From the NCBI RefSeq assembly GCF_009914335.1, contig NZ_CP043925.1, positions 1,054,001-1,118,000 on the forward strand: 64,000 nucleotides of DNA, read 5' to 3'. This document shows positions 48,943 through 58,586 of the stretch, one piece after another. The notes under the pieces are model-generated. The model searched no databases. It was not told the DNA's origin and saw nothing but the letters and a program-made list of their open reading frames with translations. A program made the translations under genes and the position numbers. The stretch comes from Proteus columbae (GTDB taxonomy: Bacteria > Pseudomonadota > Gammaproteobacteria > Enterobacterales > Enterobacteriaceae). Position 1 is the first letter of the stretch. Every line of letters begins with the position of its first letter.

Positions 48943-49725
48943 CTAAGCTTTCTCTAAAAAACGACGAATAGCCTTAATAACGGTATCTGGCTTTTCTGAA
49001 TGTACCCAATGCCCTGTATTTGCGACAACAAAGGCGGTCGCGAGCGGAAATTGACGAGCGATGTTTTCACGATACTCATCTAAAATGTAAGGTGATAAAC
49101 CGCCACGAATAAATAATACAGGATGATGCCAAGCCGGCACCTCTTGCCAGCCAATAATATCTGAATAAGCATTTTTTATTGCAGGTAAATTAAATAGCCA
49201 CTCACCATTTTTGAATGATTTGAGTAAAAATTGGATCACACCTTCCTCTTTAATAAAAGGACGCATGATTTCCACAGCATCTTGACGACGTGTGACTTTA
49301 GCTTCTGTTACGGCTTCAAGCGCTGCAAAAATTTTGTCATGGCGGCGAACGTTATAAGTAACGGGTGACATATCAATCACAACAATATTTGCAATACGTT
49401 CGGGAGCTAATGCTGTCATCGCCATCGCAATTTTGCCTCCCATTGAGTGCCCAATAATAATGGCTTTTGAGATAGTTAAACTGTCAAGCAATGCGAGCAC
49501 ATCTTGCGCCATATCTTGATAATTCATACTTTCGCTATGAGGAGAGTGTCCATGGTTACGCACATCAATTTGTATCACGGTATTATCTTGACGAAGTGCA
49601 CGACCTAAAACACCTAAATTATTGAGATCACCAAAGAGGCCATGGATCAAGACGATAGGTAAATTAGATACAGGTGTCGTTTCAGGTTGGTGTAATTGAT
49701 AATTTAGTAATGTATTGAGTTTCAT
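48943..49725 (-). CDS. ybfF: Acyl-CoA esterase YbfF
   Basis: A 260-residue alpha/beta hydrolase. The nucleophile elbow is GHSMGG near 92-97, the oxyanion region LIHGLFGDLNNLG near 27-39, and the catalytic histidine lies in NTGHWVHSEKPD near 237-248. E. coli YbfF hydrolyses palmitoyl- and malonyl-CoA in vitro. The frame opens with TTG at 49737, but the ATG at 49725 gives the family start MKLN. It is divergent from seqA. Confidence 0.92.
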   Translation of the reverse strand: MKLNTLLNYQLHQPETTPVSNLPIVLIHGLFGDLNNLGVLGRALRQDNTVIQIDVRNHGHSPHSESMNYQDMAQDVLALLDSLTISKAIIIGHSMGGKIAMAMTALAPERIANIVVIDMSPVTYNVRRHDKIFAALEAVTEAKVTRRQDAVEIMRPFIKEEGVIQFLLKSFKNGEWLFNLPAIKNAYSDIIGWQEVPAWHHPVLFIRGGLSPYILDEYRENIARQFPLATAFVVANTGHWVHSEKPDTVIKAIRRFLEKA

Positions 49726-50185
49726 ATTAATGACCAAGATGATTGCGATTTTCTTCTATGATGACATGCACAAGATGCTAAGCCAACTTATCGCAATAAT
49801 ATGAAAGAGTAATGAAGTTCAGAAATAATTGATAAGATAAATTTATAAAAAACCATAAAAATGCCATTATCTAGATGTATGTTCCAAACTTATTTAAAAA
49901 GTTGAAATCTTGACATTGCTCAAAAATAAATAATTAGAATTTTATATTATTTGGGGGCTGGGATAGTGTGATATAGCGGCGTTTAAAACTGACTTTGTGT
50001 GAATAAGTTCAAAGAATAGAAGATGATACCAAGATAAACAATAGGATAAATACCGAGCTTAGCCTTTAAAATGGCAGGATCTTGAATAGATCCTCTTTAA
50101 GTTATTGAAATTTTGCCTATTTTGTTTTTAAAGATTATATCTTATAATCCTAATTACTTTTTTTTGAAAATAGTACTGGGTAGCA
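49726..50185. other. Divergent intergenic region ybfF / seqA
   Basis: 460 AT-rich bases holding both promoters. I see no repeat, operator or RNA gene that I can name. Confidence 0.5.
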
Positions 50186-50749
50186 ATGAAAAAGATAGAA
50201 ATTGATGACGAACTTTACCGCTATATTGCTAGCGAAACTAGACATATCGGTGAAAGCGCTTCAGATATTTTAAGGCGTCTACTGAAGCTCGATGCCAAAC
50301 AGCCCGTACAACCAGTCGTTGTCACTGAGTCAGTACAAGTACCTGTTATTAAACAGGAAGCTGAACCTACACCTATAACACCAGCTATTACACCAGCAAA
50401 AAATCCGATCCGTGAAATGCGAGAACTGCTGTTATCTGATAGTTACGCAGAAAAAACAAAATCAGTTGATCGTTTTTTACAGATCCTTTCTACGTTATAT
50501 AGCCTAGATAGTGCTACTTTTACTCAATCTGCTGAAACAGTACATGGACGAACACGCATCTATTTTGCTGGTGATGAACAAACATTACTCGATAGTGGAC
50601 GTCATACAAAACCGCGCCATATTTCAGGCACGCCGTTTTGGGTTATCACTAACTCAAACACAGAGCGCAAGAGAACGATGGTACAAAGCATCATGCAGGA
50701 TATGCAATTCCCTGCAAATGAGATTGATAAGGTGTGTGGAACTATCTAA
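50186..50749 (+). CDS. seqA: Replication-initiation negative modulator SeqA
   Basis: A 187-residue protein that binds hemimethylated GATC sites, sequesters oriC and organises new DNA. The N-terminal oligomerisation domain (MKKIEIDDELYRYIA, 1-35) is followed by a variable linker with a proline/threonine/valine-rich stretch (about 45-70) and the C-terminal GATC-binding domain (about 73-187, including HGRTRIYFA and TPFWVITNSN). It lies 74 bases before pgm, the usual seqA-pgm operon. Confidence 0.97.
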   Translation: MKKIEIDDELYRYIASETRHIGESASDILRRLLKLDAKQPVQPVVVTESVQVPVIKQEAEPTPITPAITPAKNPIREMRELLLSDSYAEKTKSVDRFLQILSTLYSLDSATFTQSAETVHGRTRIYFAGDEQTLLDSGRHTKPRHISGTPFWVITNSNTERKRTMVQSIMQDMQFPANEIDKVCGTI

Positions 50750-50823
50750 CCACTATTGTTAATTGATGCATTGCAAAGGCTTTTGTTTAAAGCGTGATTG
50801 TGATGTCAAATAGGAGAAGATTT

Positions 50824-52464
50824 GTGGCAATTCATCCAAGAGCAGGGCAGCATACTCGTCAAAGTGATCTGATTAATGTGGCGCAATTAACGTCTCAATA
50901 TTATTCACTTAAACCACAAGCTAGCAATAACGCTCATCGTGTGAAATTTGGTACATCTGGTCATCGTGGAAGTGCAAATCGCCATAGCTTTAATGAAGCA
51001 CATATTCTGGCAATTGCGCAGGCTATTGCTGAAGTACGTGCTAAGAATGGAGTAACAGGGCCATGTTACGTGGGTAAAGATACCCATGGACTGTCAGAGC
51101 CTGCATTTATTTCTGTTTTAGAAGTACTTGCTGCCAATAAAGTTAAAGTGATTATTCAAGAAAATAATGGCTATACACCAACACCAGCAGTCTCTTTTTC
51201 TATTTTGACATACAACGAAGCACATCAAGATATTGCTGATGGTATCGTGATCACTCCATCTCATAATCCACCCGAAGATGGCGGTATTAAATATAATCCA
51301 TCAAATGGTGGACCTGCTGATACCGATTTAACTTCAGTGATTGAAAAACGTGCCAATGAACTGCTTGAGAACAATTTAGCAGGGATCAATCGTCTTTCTT
51401 ATGATGAAGCATTAGCAAGTGGTTATATTCAAGCACAAGACTTAATTATGCCTTATGTCAAAGCGTTAGGTGACGTTGTTGATATGCAAGCAATTAAGAA
51501 AGCGGGCTTAAAATTAGGTGTTGACCCATTAGGTGGTTCAGGCATTGAGTACTGGAAACGTATTGGTGAGTATTATGATCTTGATCTTGAATTAGTTAAC
51601 GATCAAGTTGATCAGACATTCCGTTTTATGACACTTGATCACGATGGTGTTATTCGTATGGACTGTTCATCACCATGGGCAATGGAAGGCTTATTACAAT
51701 TACGTGATAAATTTGATTTAGCCTTTGCTAACGATCCTGATTACGATCGCCATGGTATTGTGACACCTTCTGGTTTAATGAATCCTAACCACTATTTAGC
51801 GGCTGCAATTAACTATCTTTTCCGTCATCGTCCACAATGGGCTAAAGATGTAAAAGTGGGTAAAACACTGGTTTCAAGTGCAATGATTGACCGTGTTGTA
51901 GCAGATTTAGGTCGTGAATTAGTTGAAGTGCCTGTTGGCTTTAAATGGTTTGTTCAAGGCTTATTTAGTGGTGAGTTTGGCTTTGGTGGTGAAGAGAGTG
52001 CAGGGGCATCTTTCTTACGCTTTAATGGTAAACCTTGGTCAACTGATAAAGACGGTATCATTTTATGTCTGTTGGCTGCTGAAATGAAAGCAGTAACAGG
52101 TAAAGATCCGCAAGAGCATTACAACGAATTAGCGCAACGTTTTGGTTCACCAAGCTATAACCGTATTCAAGCATCAGCAACCCATGAACAAAAAGCGTTG
52201 TTATCACGTTTATCACCTGAAATGGTGACTGCAAGCACCTTAGCAGGTGATCCAATTACTGCACGTTTAACACATGCATCAGGTAATGGCGCATCTATTG
52301 GTGGCTTAAAAGTAATGACCGATTACGGTTGGTTTGCGGCTCGTCCTTCTGGCACTGAAGAAGCCTATAAAATTTACTGTGAAAGCTTCCGTGGCCCTGA
52401 GCATCGTGAATTAATTGAAAAAGAAGCCATTGAAATAGTAAATAATGTTTTTGCTAACAAATAA
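50824..52464 (+). CDS. pgm: Phosphoglucomutase Pgm
   Basis: A 546-residue mutase interconverting glucose-1- and glucose-6-phosphate, needed for UDP-glucose and hence LPS core. The phosphoserine is Ser146 in TPSHNPP, the sugar loop is GGEESAGAS, and the phosphate loop is ARPSGTE near the C-terminus. The frame opens at 50794, but the GTG at 50824 with AGGAGA upstream gives exactly the E. coli length and start (AIHPRAGQ). Confidence 0.96.
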   Translation: MAIHPRAGQHTRQSDLINVAQLTSQYYSLKPQASNNAHRVKFGTSGHRGSANRHSFNEAHILAIAQAIAEVRAKNGVTGPCYVGKDTHGLSEPAFISVLEVLAANKVKVIIQENNGYTPTPAVSFSILTYNEAHQDIADGIVITPSHNPPEDGGIKYNPSNGGPADTDLTSVIEKRANELLENNLAGINRLSYDEALASGYIQAQDLIMPYVKALGDVVDMQAIKKAGLKLGVDPLGGSGIEYWKRIGEYYDLDLELVNDQVDQTFRFMTLDHDGVIRMDCSSPWAMEGLLQLRDKFDLAFANDPDYDRHGIVTPSGLMNPNHYLAAAINYLFRHRPQWAKDVKVGKTLVSSAMIDRVVADLGRELVEVPVGFKWFVQGLFSGEFGFGGEESAGASFLRFNGKPWSTDKDGIILCLLAAEMKAVTGKDPQEHYNELAQRFGSPSYNRIQASATHEQKALLSRLSPEMVTASTLAGDPITARLTHASGNGASIGGLKVMTDYGWFAARPSGTEEAYKIYCESFRGPEHRELIEKEAIEIVNNVFANK

Positions 52465-52491
52465 GTTAGTACAATAAACTATTTATATAGA

Positions 52492-52522
52492 ATACACTCT
52501 ACCTAAAGGTAGAGTGTATTTT
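52492..52522 (+). terminator. Terminator after pgm
   Basis: ATACACTCTACCT and AGGTAGAGTGTAT form a 13-bp perfect stem with a 2-base centre, followed by TTTTTTT. Confidence 0.9.
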
Positions 52523-52610
52523 TTTAATTATTGAATATTTTTAGATCACAGCATTGATATCCATCATTGAGGTTGATTTAGAATTAAAAATAGAGTGGAT
52601 AATCAATACA

Positions 52611-53093
52611 ATGCAAAATAATTTCGTTTTACGAAGTGTACGTTACATGCTGGACCTAAGTGATGCACATGTTGTTGAAATCATGAAACTGGCTGATTTC
52701 ACAGTCACAAAAGAGTTAGTAAATAGTTGGCTGAAAAAAGACGATGAGCCTGAGTTTGTTGAGTGTGACGATAATGCGATGGGGCATTTTTTAAATGGTC
52801 TAATTTTTTATCGTCGTGGCAAAGATGAGAATTTTCCAGCACCTGAAGTTGAAAAACGTATAACCAATAATATTATCTTAAAAAAACTGCGTGTCGCTTT
52901 TGAGTTAAAAGATGTTGATATTTTAAAGATTTATGAGCTTGCAGACTTTCGTGTTTCTAAGCCAGAACTCAGTGCAGTATTCCGTAAGCCTGGACATAAA
53001 AACTATCGTAACTGTGGCGATCAACTCGTGAGATATTTCCTTAAAGGGTTAACCGAAACCCTACGCGGTAAAGGTAAAACAGTTAAGAAATAA
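52611..53093 (+). CDS. yehS: YehS-like DUF1456 protein
   Basis: A 160-residue cytoplasmic protein built of two repeats of the DUF1456 domain (about 5-70 and 85-150); each repeat has VLRSVRYML / ILKKLRVAF, then an ADF...V segment and a conserved FLNGLI / FLKGLT end. The frame opens at 52554, but the ATG at 52611 gives the family length (E. coli YehS 156). Function unknown. In E. coli yehS lies close to yehLMPQ; here the counterparts of those genes begin 2.3 kb away. Confidence 0.85.
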   Translation: MQNNFVLRSVRYMLDLSDAHVVEIMKLADFTVTKELVNSWLKKDDEPEFVECDDNAMGHFLNGLIFYRRGKDENFPAPEVEKRITNNIILKKLRVAFELKDVDILKIYELADFRVSKPELSAVFRKPGHKNYRNCGDQLVRYFLKGLTETLRGKGKTVKK

Positions 53094-53135
53094 GTTTAGG
53101 GTATTTTAAGATATAAAATTCTCTATTTATTAAAT

Positions 53136-53172
53136 AATACCCCAAAATTGGTTTTCGATTTTGGGGTATTTT
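53136..53172. terminator. Terminator after yehS
   Basis: AATACCCCAAAAT pairs with ATTTTGGGGTATT over 13 bp, followed by TTTTTT. Confidence 0.9.
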
Positions 53173-53214
53173 TTTATGGTATTAACTGGCGAAAGAATAA
53201 ATTTACTGCTAATG

Positions 53215-53235
53215 TTGTATTACTAAGTAATACAA
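53215..53235. promoter_or_regulatory. Probable ParD operator
   Basis: TTGTATTAC-TAA-GTAATACAA is a perfect 9-bp inverted repeat ending 14 bases before the parD start. Type II antitoxins of the ribbon-helix-helix class bind such repeats to repress their own operon. Confidence 0.75.
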
Positions 53236-53249
53236 TGTAGGAAGGATTT

Positions 53250-53492
53250 ATGGCTCGAGTAACTAGTGTGACTTTGGGTGAACACTTTAATGGCTTTGTT
53301 GGTGAAATGATCAACTCAGGACGTTATGGAAATACCTCTGAAGTAATAAGAGACGCTTTACGTATGATGGAAATAAGAGAAGAACGGATCCAAATAGTTC
53401 GTAAAATGGTGCTAGATGGTGTGAATTCACCAGAAAGTAAAAATAACATGGATGATATTTTTGCAAGAGCTGAAAAGGATTTAAATGTATAA
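53250..53492 (+). CDS. parD: Antitoxin of ParD family
   Basis: An 80-residue ribbon-helix-helix antitoxin. The N-terminal strand TSVTLGEHFNGFV and helix pair RYGNTSEVIRDALRMME (24-41) form the DNA-binding dimer; the C-terminal half (about 45-80) should wrap the toxin. It overlaps the toxin gene by eight bases. AGGAAGG lies before the ATG. Confidence 0.92.
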   Translation: MARVTSVTLGEHFNGFVGEMINSGRYGNTSEVIRDALRMMEIREERIQIVRKMVLDGVNSPESKNNMDDIFARAEKDLNV

Positions 53493-53778
53493 ACTTTCTG
53501 AGTTAGCAGAAGAAGATATTTATCAAATTGCGCGTTATACCATACAGCAATTTGGTGTAATTCAGGCAAAGAAATATCATGATGACTTGAAACGGACATT
53601 TGAGCTACTTGCTAGCGCACCCTGGATTGGGCGAGAGTGTAGTTGGGTGTGTAATGGTATGAGACGATTGGAGTTTAAAAAACACTCAATCTATTATCTA
53701 CCAAAGAATAATACCTTATTTATTGCTCGCCTTATTCACCATTCAATAGATGTTGATTCTCTTGATTTTCCTGAATAA
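53485..53778 (+). CDS. parE: Toxin of ParE/RelE family
   Basis: A 97-residue toxin of the ParE/RelE superfamily. ParE members usually poison DNA gyrase, while RelE members cut mRNA; sequence alone does not decide. The pattern LAEEDIYQIARYTIQQFG (7-24), then R-x-x-C and GMRRLEFKKHSIYY (58-71) and ARLIHHSID (81-89) is ParE-like. It overlaps parD and has no further partner. The pair lies between yehS and ybfA and is probably a mobile accessory module. Confidence 0.9.
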   Translation: MYKLSELAEEDIYQIARYTIQQFGVIQAKKYHDDLKRTFELLASAPWIGRECSWVCNGMRRLEFKKHSIYYLPKNNTLFIARLIHHSIDVDSLDFPE

Positions 53779-54125
53779 ATATTTAATTATTCACTGTTCA
53801 ATATATTGTTCATCATAATACTATTTAGCAGTAAACCCCATTCTCGAATATCTCATATCTCCTCACTGATTTGATTTTTTCCCGTTTTGATAATATGAAG
53901 CAAAGATTATTTATTGCTAACTTAATTAAGTAAAAATACCGATCTTACTTTGTTAATAATTATGTCATTTTTGTTTCTTTTTTGTTTTGATTGTGTAATT
54001 TAATTACATATCAAGCAAAATAAAGGTGATTTTTCGCACGAATTAAGTGGTCTGATCAGTGGTAAAATTTCATCAAATGAGGTAAAATTTCAGTCATCAA
54101 ATTAATCTCTATACAGGAGAGCACT
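53779..54125. other. Intergenic region before ybfA
   Basis: 347 AT-rich bases. It contains GTGGTCTGATCAGTG (54047-54061), which resembles FadR/GntR-family operators, and a direct repeat GGTAAAATTTCA at 54061-54072 and 54081-54092. No gene is recognised. Confidence 0.5.
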
Positions 54126-54332
54126 ATGCCAGCTTATAACGAATATACAAAAAAACATGTTTTAGCCCGTCGTACTGGTGCTGTTGCGCTAGGTGTTGTG
54201 GCATTTCCTGTTATGATTTTTCATCCTAAACGCGCACAATTTTATAGCTATATACACCGTGTATGGTCTAAAACAAGTGATAAACCCGTTTGGTTGGCAA
54301 AATCAGAAGTGGCACTAAATAGTCACAAATAA
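54126..54332 (+). CDS. ybfA: YbfA-like small membrane protein
   Basis: A 68-residue protein of the DUF2517 family, the same length as E. coli YbfA. One hydrophobic stretch (about 16-32) and the highly conserved FYSYIHRVWSKTSDKPVWL (40-58) identify it. The function is unknown. A good ribosome binding site (AGGAGAG) precedes the ATG. Confidence 0.9.
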   Translation: MPAYNEYTKKHVLARRTGAVALGVVAFPVMIFHPKRAQFYSYIHRVWSKTSDKPVWLAKSEVALNSHK

Positions 54333-54554
54333 CAGAATATTAAGATAACGCCTGCAAAAGTAGGCGTTATTCTTATCCCTCTTTAAGCACTTTTTTGGTG
54401 CTACCTTCTTGTTTTTCCTTATCTGTAAATAACCTTCAATTTTTACGTTACAATAAACAGTAATGAGTCATTTAAACGAAGGCGATTCATCTATTGCTAT
54501 TTATCTTATTGTTAGATAAATAGTGGCATTCGTGATAACAGGGAAATAAATGAA

Positions 54555-55298
54555 ATGAAGAATACTGATCTGGAATTAGTGATTAATGAGAAGTTAAGCA
54601 TTGAAAACTTTCAAGATTATGCACCTAATGGACTTCAAGTCGAAGGACGCCCTCATATTCAAAAAATAGTAACGGGTGTAACGGCAAGCCAAGCATTACT
54701 TGATGAAGCTGTACGATTAAACGCTGATGCAATTTTAGTACACCATGGTTACTTTTGGAAAAATGAGCCTGTTGTTATTCGCTCAATGAAGCGTAACCGT
54801 TTAAAGACATTACTTTGTAATGACATTAATCTTTTTGGTTATCACTTGCCGTTAGATGCTCACCCAATCTTAGGTAACAACGCTCAGTTAGCGTTAAAAA
54901 TGGGTGTTAAAGTTGAAGGTGAAATATTACCTTTAGTGCCTAAAGGTGTGTTTGATTTACCTTTAACACCTCTTGAATTAAAAGCACGTTTAGAAAAAGC
55001 ATTACAACGCAATGTATTGCATTGTGGTGATAATGCACCTGAAACTATTCGTAATATTGCTTGGTGTACAGGCGGTGGACAGGGCTTTATTCAAGATGCA
55101 GCAGAGCAGGGGGTGGATGCTTTTGTGACTGGTGAAGTTTCGGAACAAACTATTCATATCGCAAGAGAAATGGGTGTCCATTTTTTTGCAGCGGGACATC
55201 ATGCGACAGAGCGTTATGGTATTAAAGCATTAGGTGAATGGCTTGCTCAAACACATCACTTTGATGTGACATTTGTCGATATTGATAATCCAGCATAA
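54555..55298 (+). CDS. ybgI: NIF3-like dinuclear metal protein YbgI
   Basis: A 247-residue protein, identical in length to E. coli YbgI, which forms a hexameric ring with two metal ions per subunit. Metal-site segments are visible: VHHGYFWKNE (62-71), HLPLDAHP (96-103) and GHHATERYG near 213-221. It has been described as a GTP cyclohydrolase-like family, but activity is uncertain. In E. coli ybgJKL follow; here it is convergent with the yeh-type operon. Confidence 0.93.
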   Translation: MKNTDLELVINEKLSIENFQDYAPNGLQVEGRPHIQKIVTGVTASQALLDEAVRLNADAILVHHGYFWKNEPVVIRSMKRNRLKTLLCNDINLFGYHLPLDAHPILGNNAQLALKMGVKVEGEILPLVPKGVFDLPLTPLELKARLEKALQRNVLHCGDNAPETIRNIAWCTGGGQGFIQDAAEQGVDAFVTGEVSEQTIHIAREMGVHFFAAGHHATERYGIKALGEWLAQTHHFDVTFVDIDNPA

Positions 55299-55362
55299 GC
55301 CTATTTATTCTTATCCTATAAGCTATCTCTCTAATTAAAGAGAGATAGTTTTTTTCTTATTA

Positions 55363-57435
55363 CTACTCATTAAGCTGAATGGGTAATGGGCTTTGTAATT
55401 GTTGCAGATTATCGCATAGCCAAATTAACTGTAATAAAGCTTGTGGATCTCGTGTCGTTAATGTCAGATAACGAGCTAATTGGTTGGCAATTAATGTCAT
55501 TCCTAAATCGTCAGCAGTATGCTTGCTTATCTCTAACTGCTCTTTTTGCATTTCAGAAAGCAATGCTCTCCCAGTACATGCCTGGGCTTCTAATACTGAC
55601 AAAATAGGGCGACAGAATTTTTGTGCCAAGGTCGGCTCACTGTGATGCATCGCCGTTTGTTGTTTACGTTTAGCCATATATTCTTGAATACGACTAATAA
55701 ACTCAGACTGTTTTTTCTTACGCGGAAATTGGTCAAAATCGAGATAAAACAGTTCAATGCCTTTTGTCGTTTTAAGCCAAATGGTCGTTGGCAATAAATC
55801 CATATTTAAATCACGTCGAACAGGCTGTACCGTGACTGCAACTATCTCTAATTCTCGTTTAGTGAGATAACGTAATTCTTCCAGATTATTTTGCATCGTT
55901 CCTTCCCAATAAAGACGTAAGAAGGCTGAATTGTCATGATTATCTGAAACATCCCAAATAACGCACTGCTCTATTTCATACCAAATTAATGGCTTATAGC
56001 TTTTGATATGTAAGACGAGAGGCGAAAGAAATCCTTCAGGTTGATTAGCAAAATAGTCCGGCAACGCTTGCCAATTGTTGATCCCTAATTCAGTTTGTAG
56101 ATTTTGGTAATCCGTAATATCAAGAAAATCAGTTTGGCTTTGTGCAAAACTTTCGCCAATAGTCGCCAGTTTTCCTTCATCAGAAATACGAGGCTCTTGT
56201 AATAAAAAAGGGCGGCGCATTAACTTATCGGATGTTTGTTTCCATAACGATAAACTATTCCAAACACTATAACGGTTAAACAGAGTATCAAGTTGATTAG
56301 GGCGTGCTTGTGTCGCTTGTAAGAGCTGCTTCTCTTTTCTATCCCAAAAGGTAAAGGTTGCTCCTAATGCACCACTTTGTGCTGTCCACCAGTTTGCACC
56401 AATTGGAATAAGCGAGAGACTCGTTTTTTTATCGTCATATTGACGACGAAGTTGTCCTCGTAATACTTTTAACTGTTCAGGTGTCGCATTGGATAATTGG
56501 AATAGATAGGCTGAAATATGAGCTAATAAGCGCAAGACATTGCTTTCATCCATAGTGAAATGTCTTTCTGCTAATAGTTTGACTTGGGTGCTTAATGTTC
56601 GTAAATAAGACGCTAAACGAGGTAAACCCTCTGCTCGAGCCGACATATTCAATAAGTGCAACTGTGTGGCACTGCTTAAGCTGATATGTGATAACCCTTG
56701 GCGTAAGAGATCATAAATAAACTGTTCAATGGTTGTTATTAACGCTGACTCTTCATCATTAAGAGGGCGTTTTGAAGATTGCACAATGATTAAATCTTCA
56801 GGCCAAACCCAAGGTTGAGCATGTTGTTCAAATATTTTAGCCACAATAGCAAGGTGGAATGCTTTTTTCTGTGAGTCAGAAAAAGGCGATAACATGCCAT
56901 CGTAACCACTACCTTGTAAGAAAATAACCGGCTCTTCAACATCAGGGAGTTGAATTTTTAACTGTGTCCCTGTGTCTTCTAAATTTAATGTTGTCGTTTC
57001 CCACTGCTCAACTAATTTAATGGCCGCACGACAGGCTGATTTTCCGGCTTTTTTGATTAAGACTTCCGGCTCAAGAGCAAATAGCGTGGGTAACAGAGGG
57101 GCGATTTCAACCTGTTCAGTAATGGCTTCTGATGATGCTTCACCACTCTTATCGTTATTTGAATTATCAGCACTATTATTGGCTTGTAGCCATAAAACGG
57201 CAGCTAAAATATGTTTACAACAACCTGATGCCGAACAATCACAACTGGCTTGTTGGATCCCCGCTTCATGTAAAACAACATTTTGTCCATCACTACTAAA
57301 CTGCCCTGTATTGGCATCAGTGAGTGAAACTTTTTCGTTATCAACATCTTTTTTTGCGCGTCTTAATAATCCTGCATTAGCAAATACAGTGAGCGCATCT
57401 TCATCGTAATGAAAGTAAACAGTTTGCCAACTCAT
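55363..57435 (-). CDS. yehQ: SWIM zinc-finger protein (YehQ-like)
   Basis: A 690-residue protein whose only recognised domain is a SWIM zinc finger near the N-terminus: Cys65-x-Cys67, Cys73-x-His75 (CxCx5CxH). The rest (about 110-690) is not recognised, has no transmembrane helix and is probably mostly helical. The frame opens at 57456, but the ATG at 57435 shares an ATGA with the stop of the VWA gene, indicating translational coupling. The length and order match E. coli YehQ (681). It is the last gene of the DUF4132-MoxR-DUF5682-VWA-SWIM operon. A nucleic-acid or protein binding role is inferred. Confidence 0.8.
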   Translation of the reverse strand: MSWQTVYFHYDEDALTVFANAGLLRRAKKDVDNEKVSLTDANTGQFSSDGQNVVLHEAGIQQASCDCSASGCCKHILAAVLWLQANNSADNSNNDKSGEASSEAITEQVEIAPLLPTLFALEPEVLIKKAGKSACRAAIKLVEQWETTTLNLEDTGTQLKIQLPDVEEPVIFLQGSGYDGMLSPFSDSQKKAFHLAIVAKIFEQHAQPWVWPEDLIIVQSSKRPLNDEESALITTIEQFIYDLLRQGLSHISLSSATQLHLLNMSARAEGLPRLASYLRTLSTQVKLLAERHFTMDESNVLRLLAHISAYLFQLSNATPEQLKVLRGQLRRQYDDKKTSLSLIPIGANWWTAQSGALGATFTFWDRKEKQLLQATQARPNQLDTLFNRYSVWNSLSLWKQTSDKLMRRPFLLQEPRISDEGKLATIGESFAQSQTDFLDITDYQNLQTELGINNWQALPDYFANQPEGFLSPLVLHIKSYKPLIWYEIEQCVIWDVSDNHDNSAFLRLYWEGTMQNNLEELRYLTKRELEIVAVTVQPVRRDLNMDLLPTTIWLKTTKGIELFYLDFDQFPRKKKQSEFISRIQEYMAKRKQQTAMHHSEPTLAQKFCRPILSVLEAQACTGRALLSEMQKEQLEISKHTADDLGMTLIANQLARYLTLTTRDPQALLQLIWLCDNLQQLQSPLPIQLNE

Positions 57436-58586
57436 TGCATTACCTCTGCCAACCATTGTGCGAAATGTTCAGGTGTTAACGCTGCAACTTGCATGCCTCT
57501 GTCTGCAAGTTTTTGTGCAATTGCAGAGTCATAAACAGGTTGAGCCTCATCATCAAGAGCCGCAAGCCCTAATAATTTAACTTGTTGGCTATTAAGGCGC
57601 TGTGTGCAATCTAATAAGCGATTTAAGGAGCCACCTTCTTCAAAGTCACTAATAAGTGAAATAACCGTACGTTTAGGATTTTTAACTAAGCTTTCGCAAT
57701 ATTGCATTGCACCTGCAATATCCGTACCGCCCCCTAATTGTACCGTCATTAAAACTTCAACGGGATCGTCTGCTAAGTGCGATAAATCGACAACTTGGGT
57801 ATCAAAAACCACTAAAGAGACATTAACAGCAGGTAATGAAGCTAAAATACTAGCGCAAACAGCGGCATACATAATTGAGCTAGACATTGACGCACTTTGG
57901 TCAACACAAAGAATAACATCCCATGGAAAGTGCTGTTGCATCCGTGAGTTAAAATAAGGTGTTTCAATAACTAAACGACGATTTTGGGTATCGTAATGTT
58001 TTAAGTTTGCAGCGATGGTTGCGCGCCAATCAAAGTTGCGACTGTTAGGCACCAAAGAGCGTCTAAAGCGATTACGACGTCCCGTTAATGATTGGCGAAA
58101 GTTATTGCGAATTTGACGTAAAATATCATCAACCACTTGACGAATAATGGTTTTAACCGCATCTCGTGTTTCTTCACTCATTCGCCCACGTAAGCTTAAT
58201 AATGTTTTAGCTAACGCTTTTGTTGGCTCCATCGCTTTTAACGTATTGGGATCTTTAAGAAAGCTACTAATTTGGTAGCGTTCAATTGCCTGTGATTGCA
58301 TACGTTCAAATGTGCTATTAGGGAATAGCTTACGTGCTTGATTAAGCCAGTTCACCGCGGTGAGTTGAGAGGCATCGAGTGATCCATGACGTCCTCGTTC
58401 TTGGCGTAATCCTCGGCGTTGATATTCTCGGCGATAGAGAAAATCGAGCGTGCGCTCCACTTTTAAATCATCAGCATTAAAAGTAGCTTGCCCTAGAGCA
58501 TCATCAGCATATTGCCCTAAAATCAGGCGCCAGCGTTTTGCTTGTTTTATTTTATCTTCAGGCATATCGTCATTATGCTGACTCAT
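57432..58586 (-). CDS. yehP: VWA domain protein (YehP-like)
   Basis: A 384-residue protein. A basic helical N-terminal part (about 1-200, arginine-rich near 165-180) precedes a von Willebrand factor A domain (about 222-380) with a complete metal-ion site: Asp229-x-Ser231-x-Ser233, Thr288 and Asp314. VWA partners of MoxR ATPases (ViaA, NorD, CbbO) act as adaptors for clients. It overlaps the DUF5682 gene by 14 bases and shares ATGA with the SWIM gene. E. coli YehP has 378 residues. Confidence 0.85.
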   Translation of the reverse strand: MSQHNDDMPEDKIKQAKRWRLILGQYADDALGQATFNADDLKVERTLDFLYRREYQRRGLRQERGRHGSLDASQLTAVNWLNQARKLFPNSTFERMQSQAIERYQISSFLKDPNTLKAMEPTKALAKTLLSLRGRMSEETRDAVKTIIRQVVDDILRQIRNNFRQSLTGRRNRFRRSLVPNSRNFDWRATIAANLKHYDTQNRRLVIETPYFNSRMQQHFPWDVILCVDQSASMSSSIMYAAVCASILASLPAVNVSLVVFDTQVVDLSHLADDPVEVLMTVQLGGGTDIAGAMQYCESLVKNPKRTVISLISDFEEGGSLNRLLDCTQRLNSQQVKLLGLAALDDEAQPVYDSAIAQKLADRGMQVAALTPEHFAQWLAEVMQ

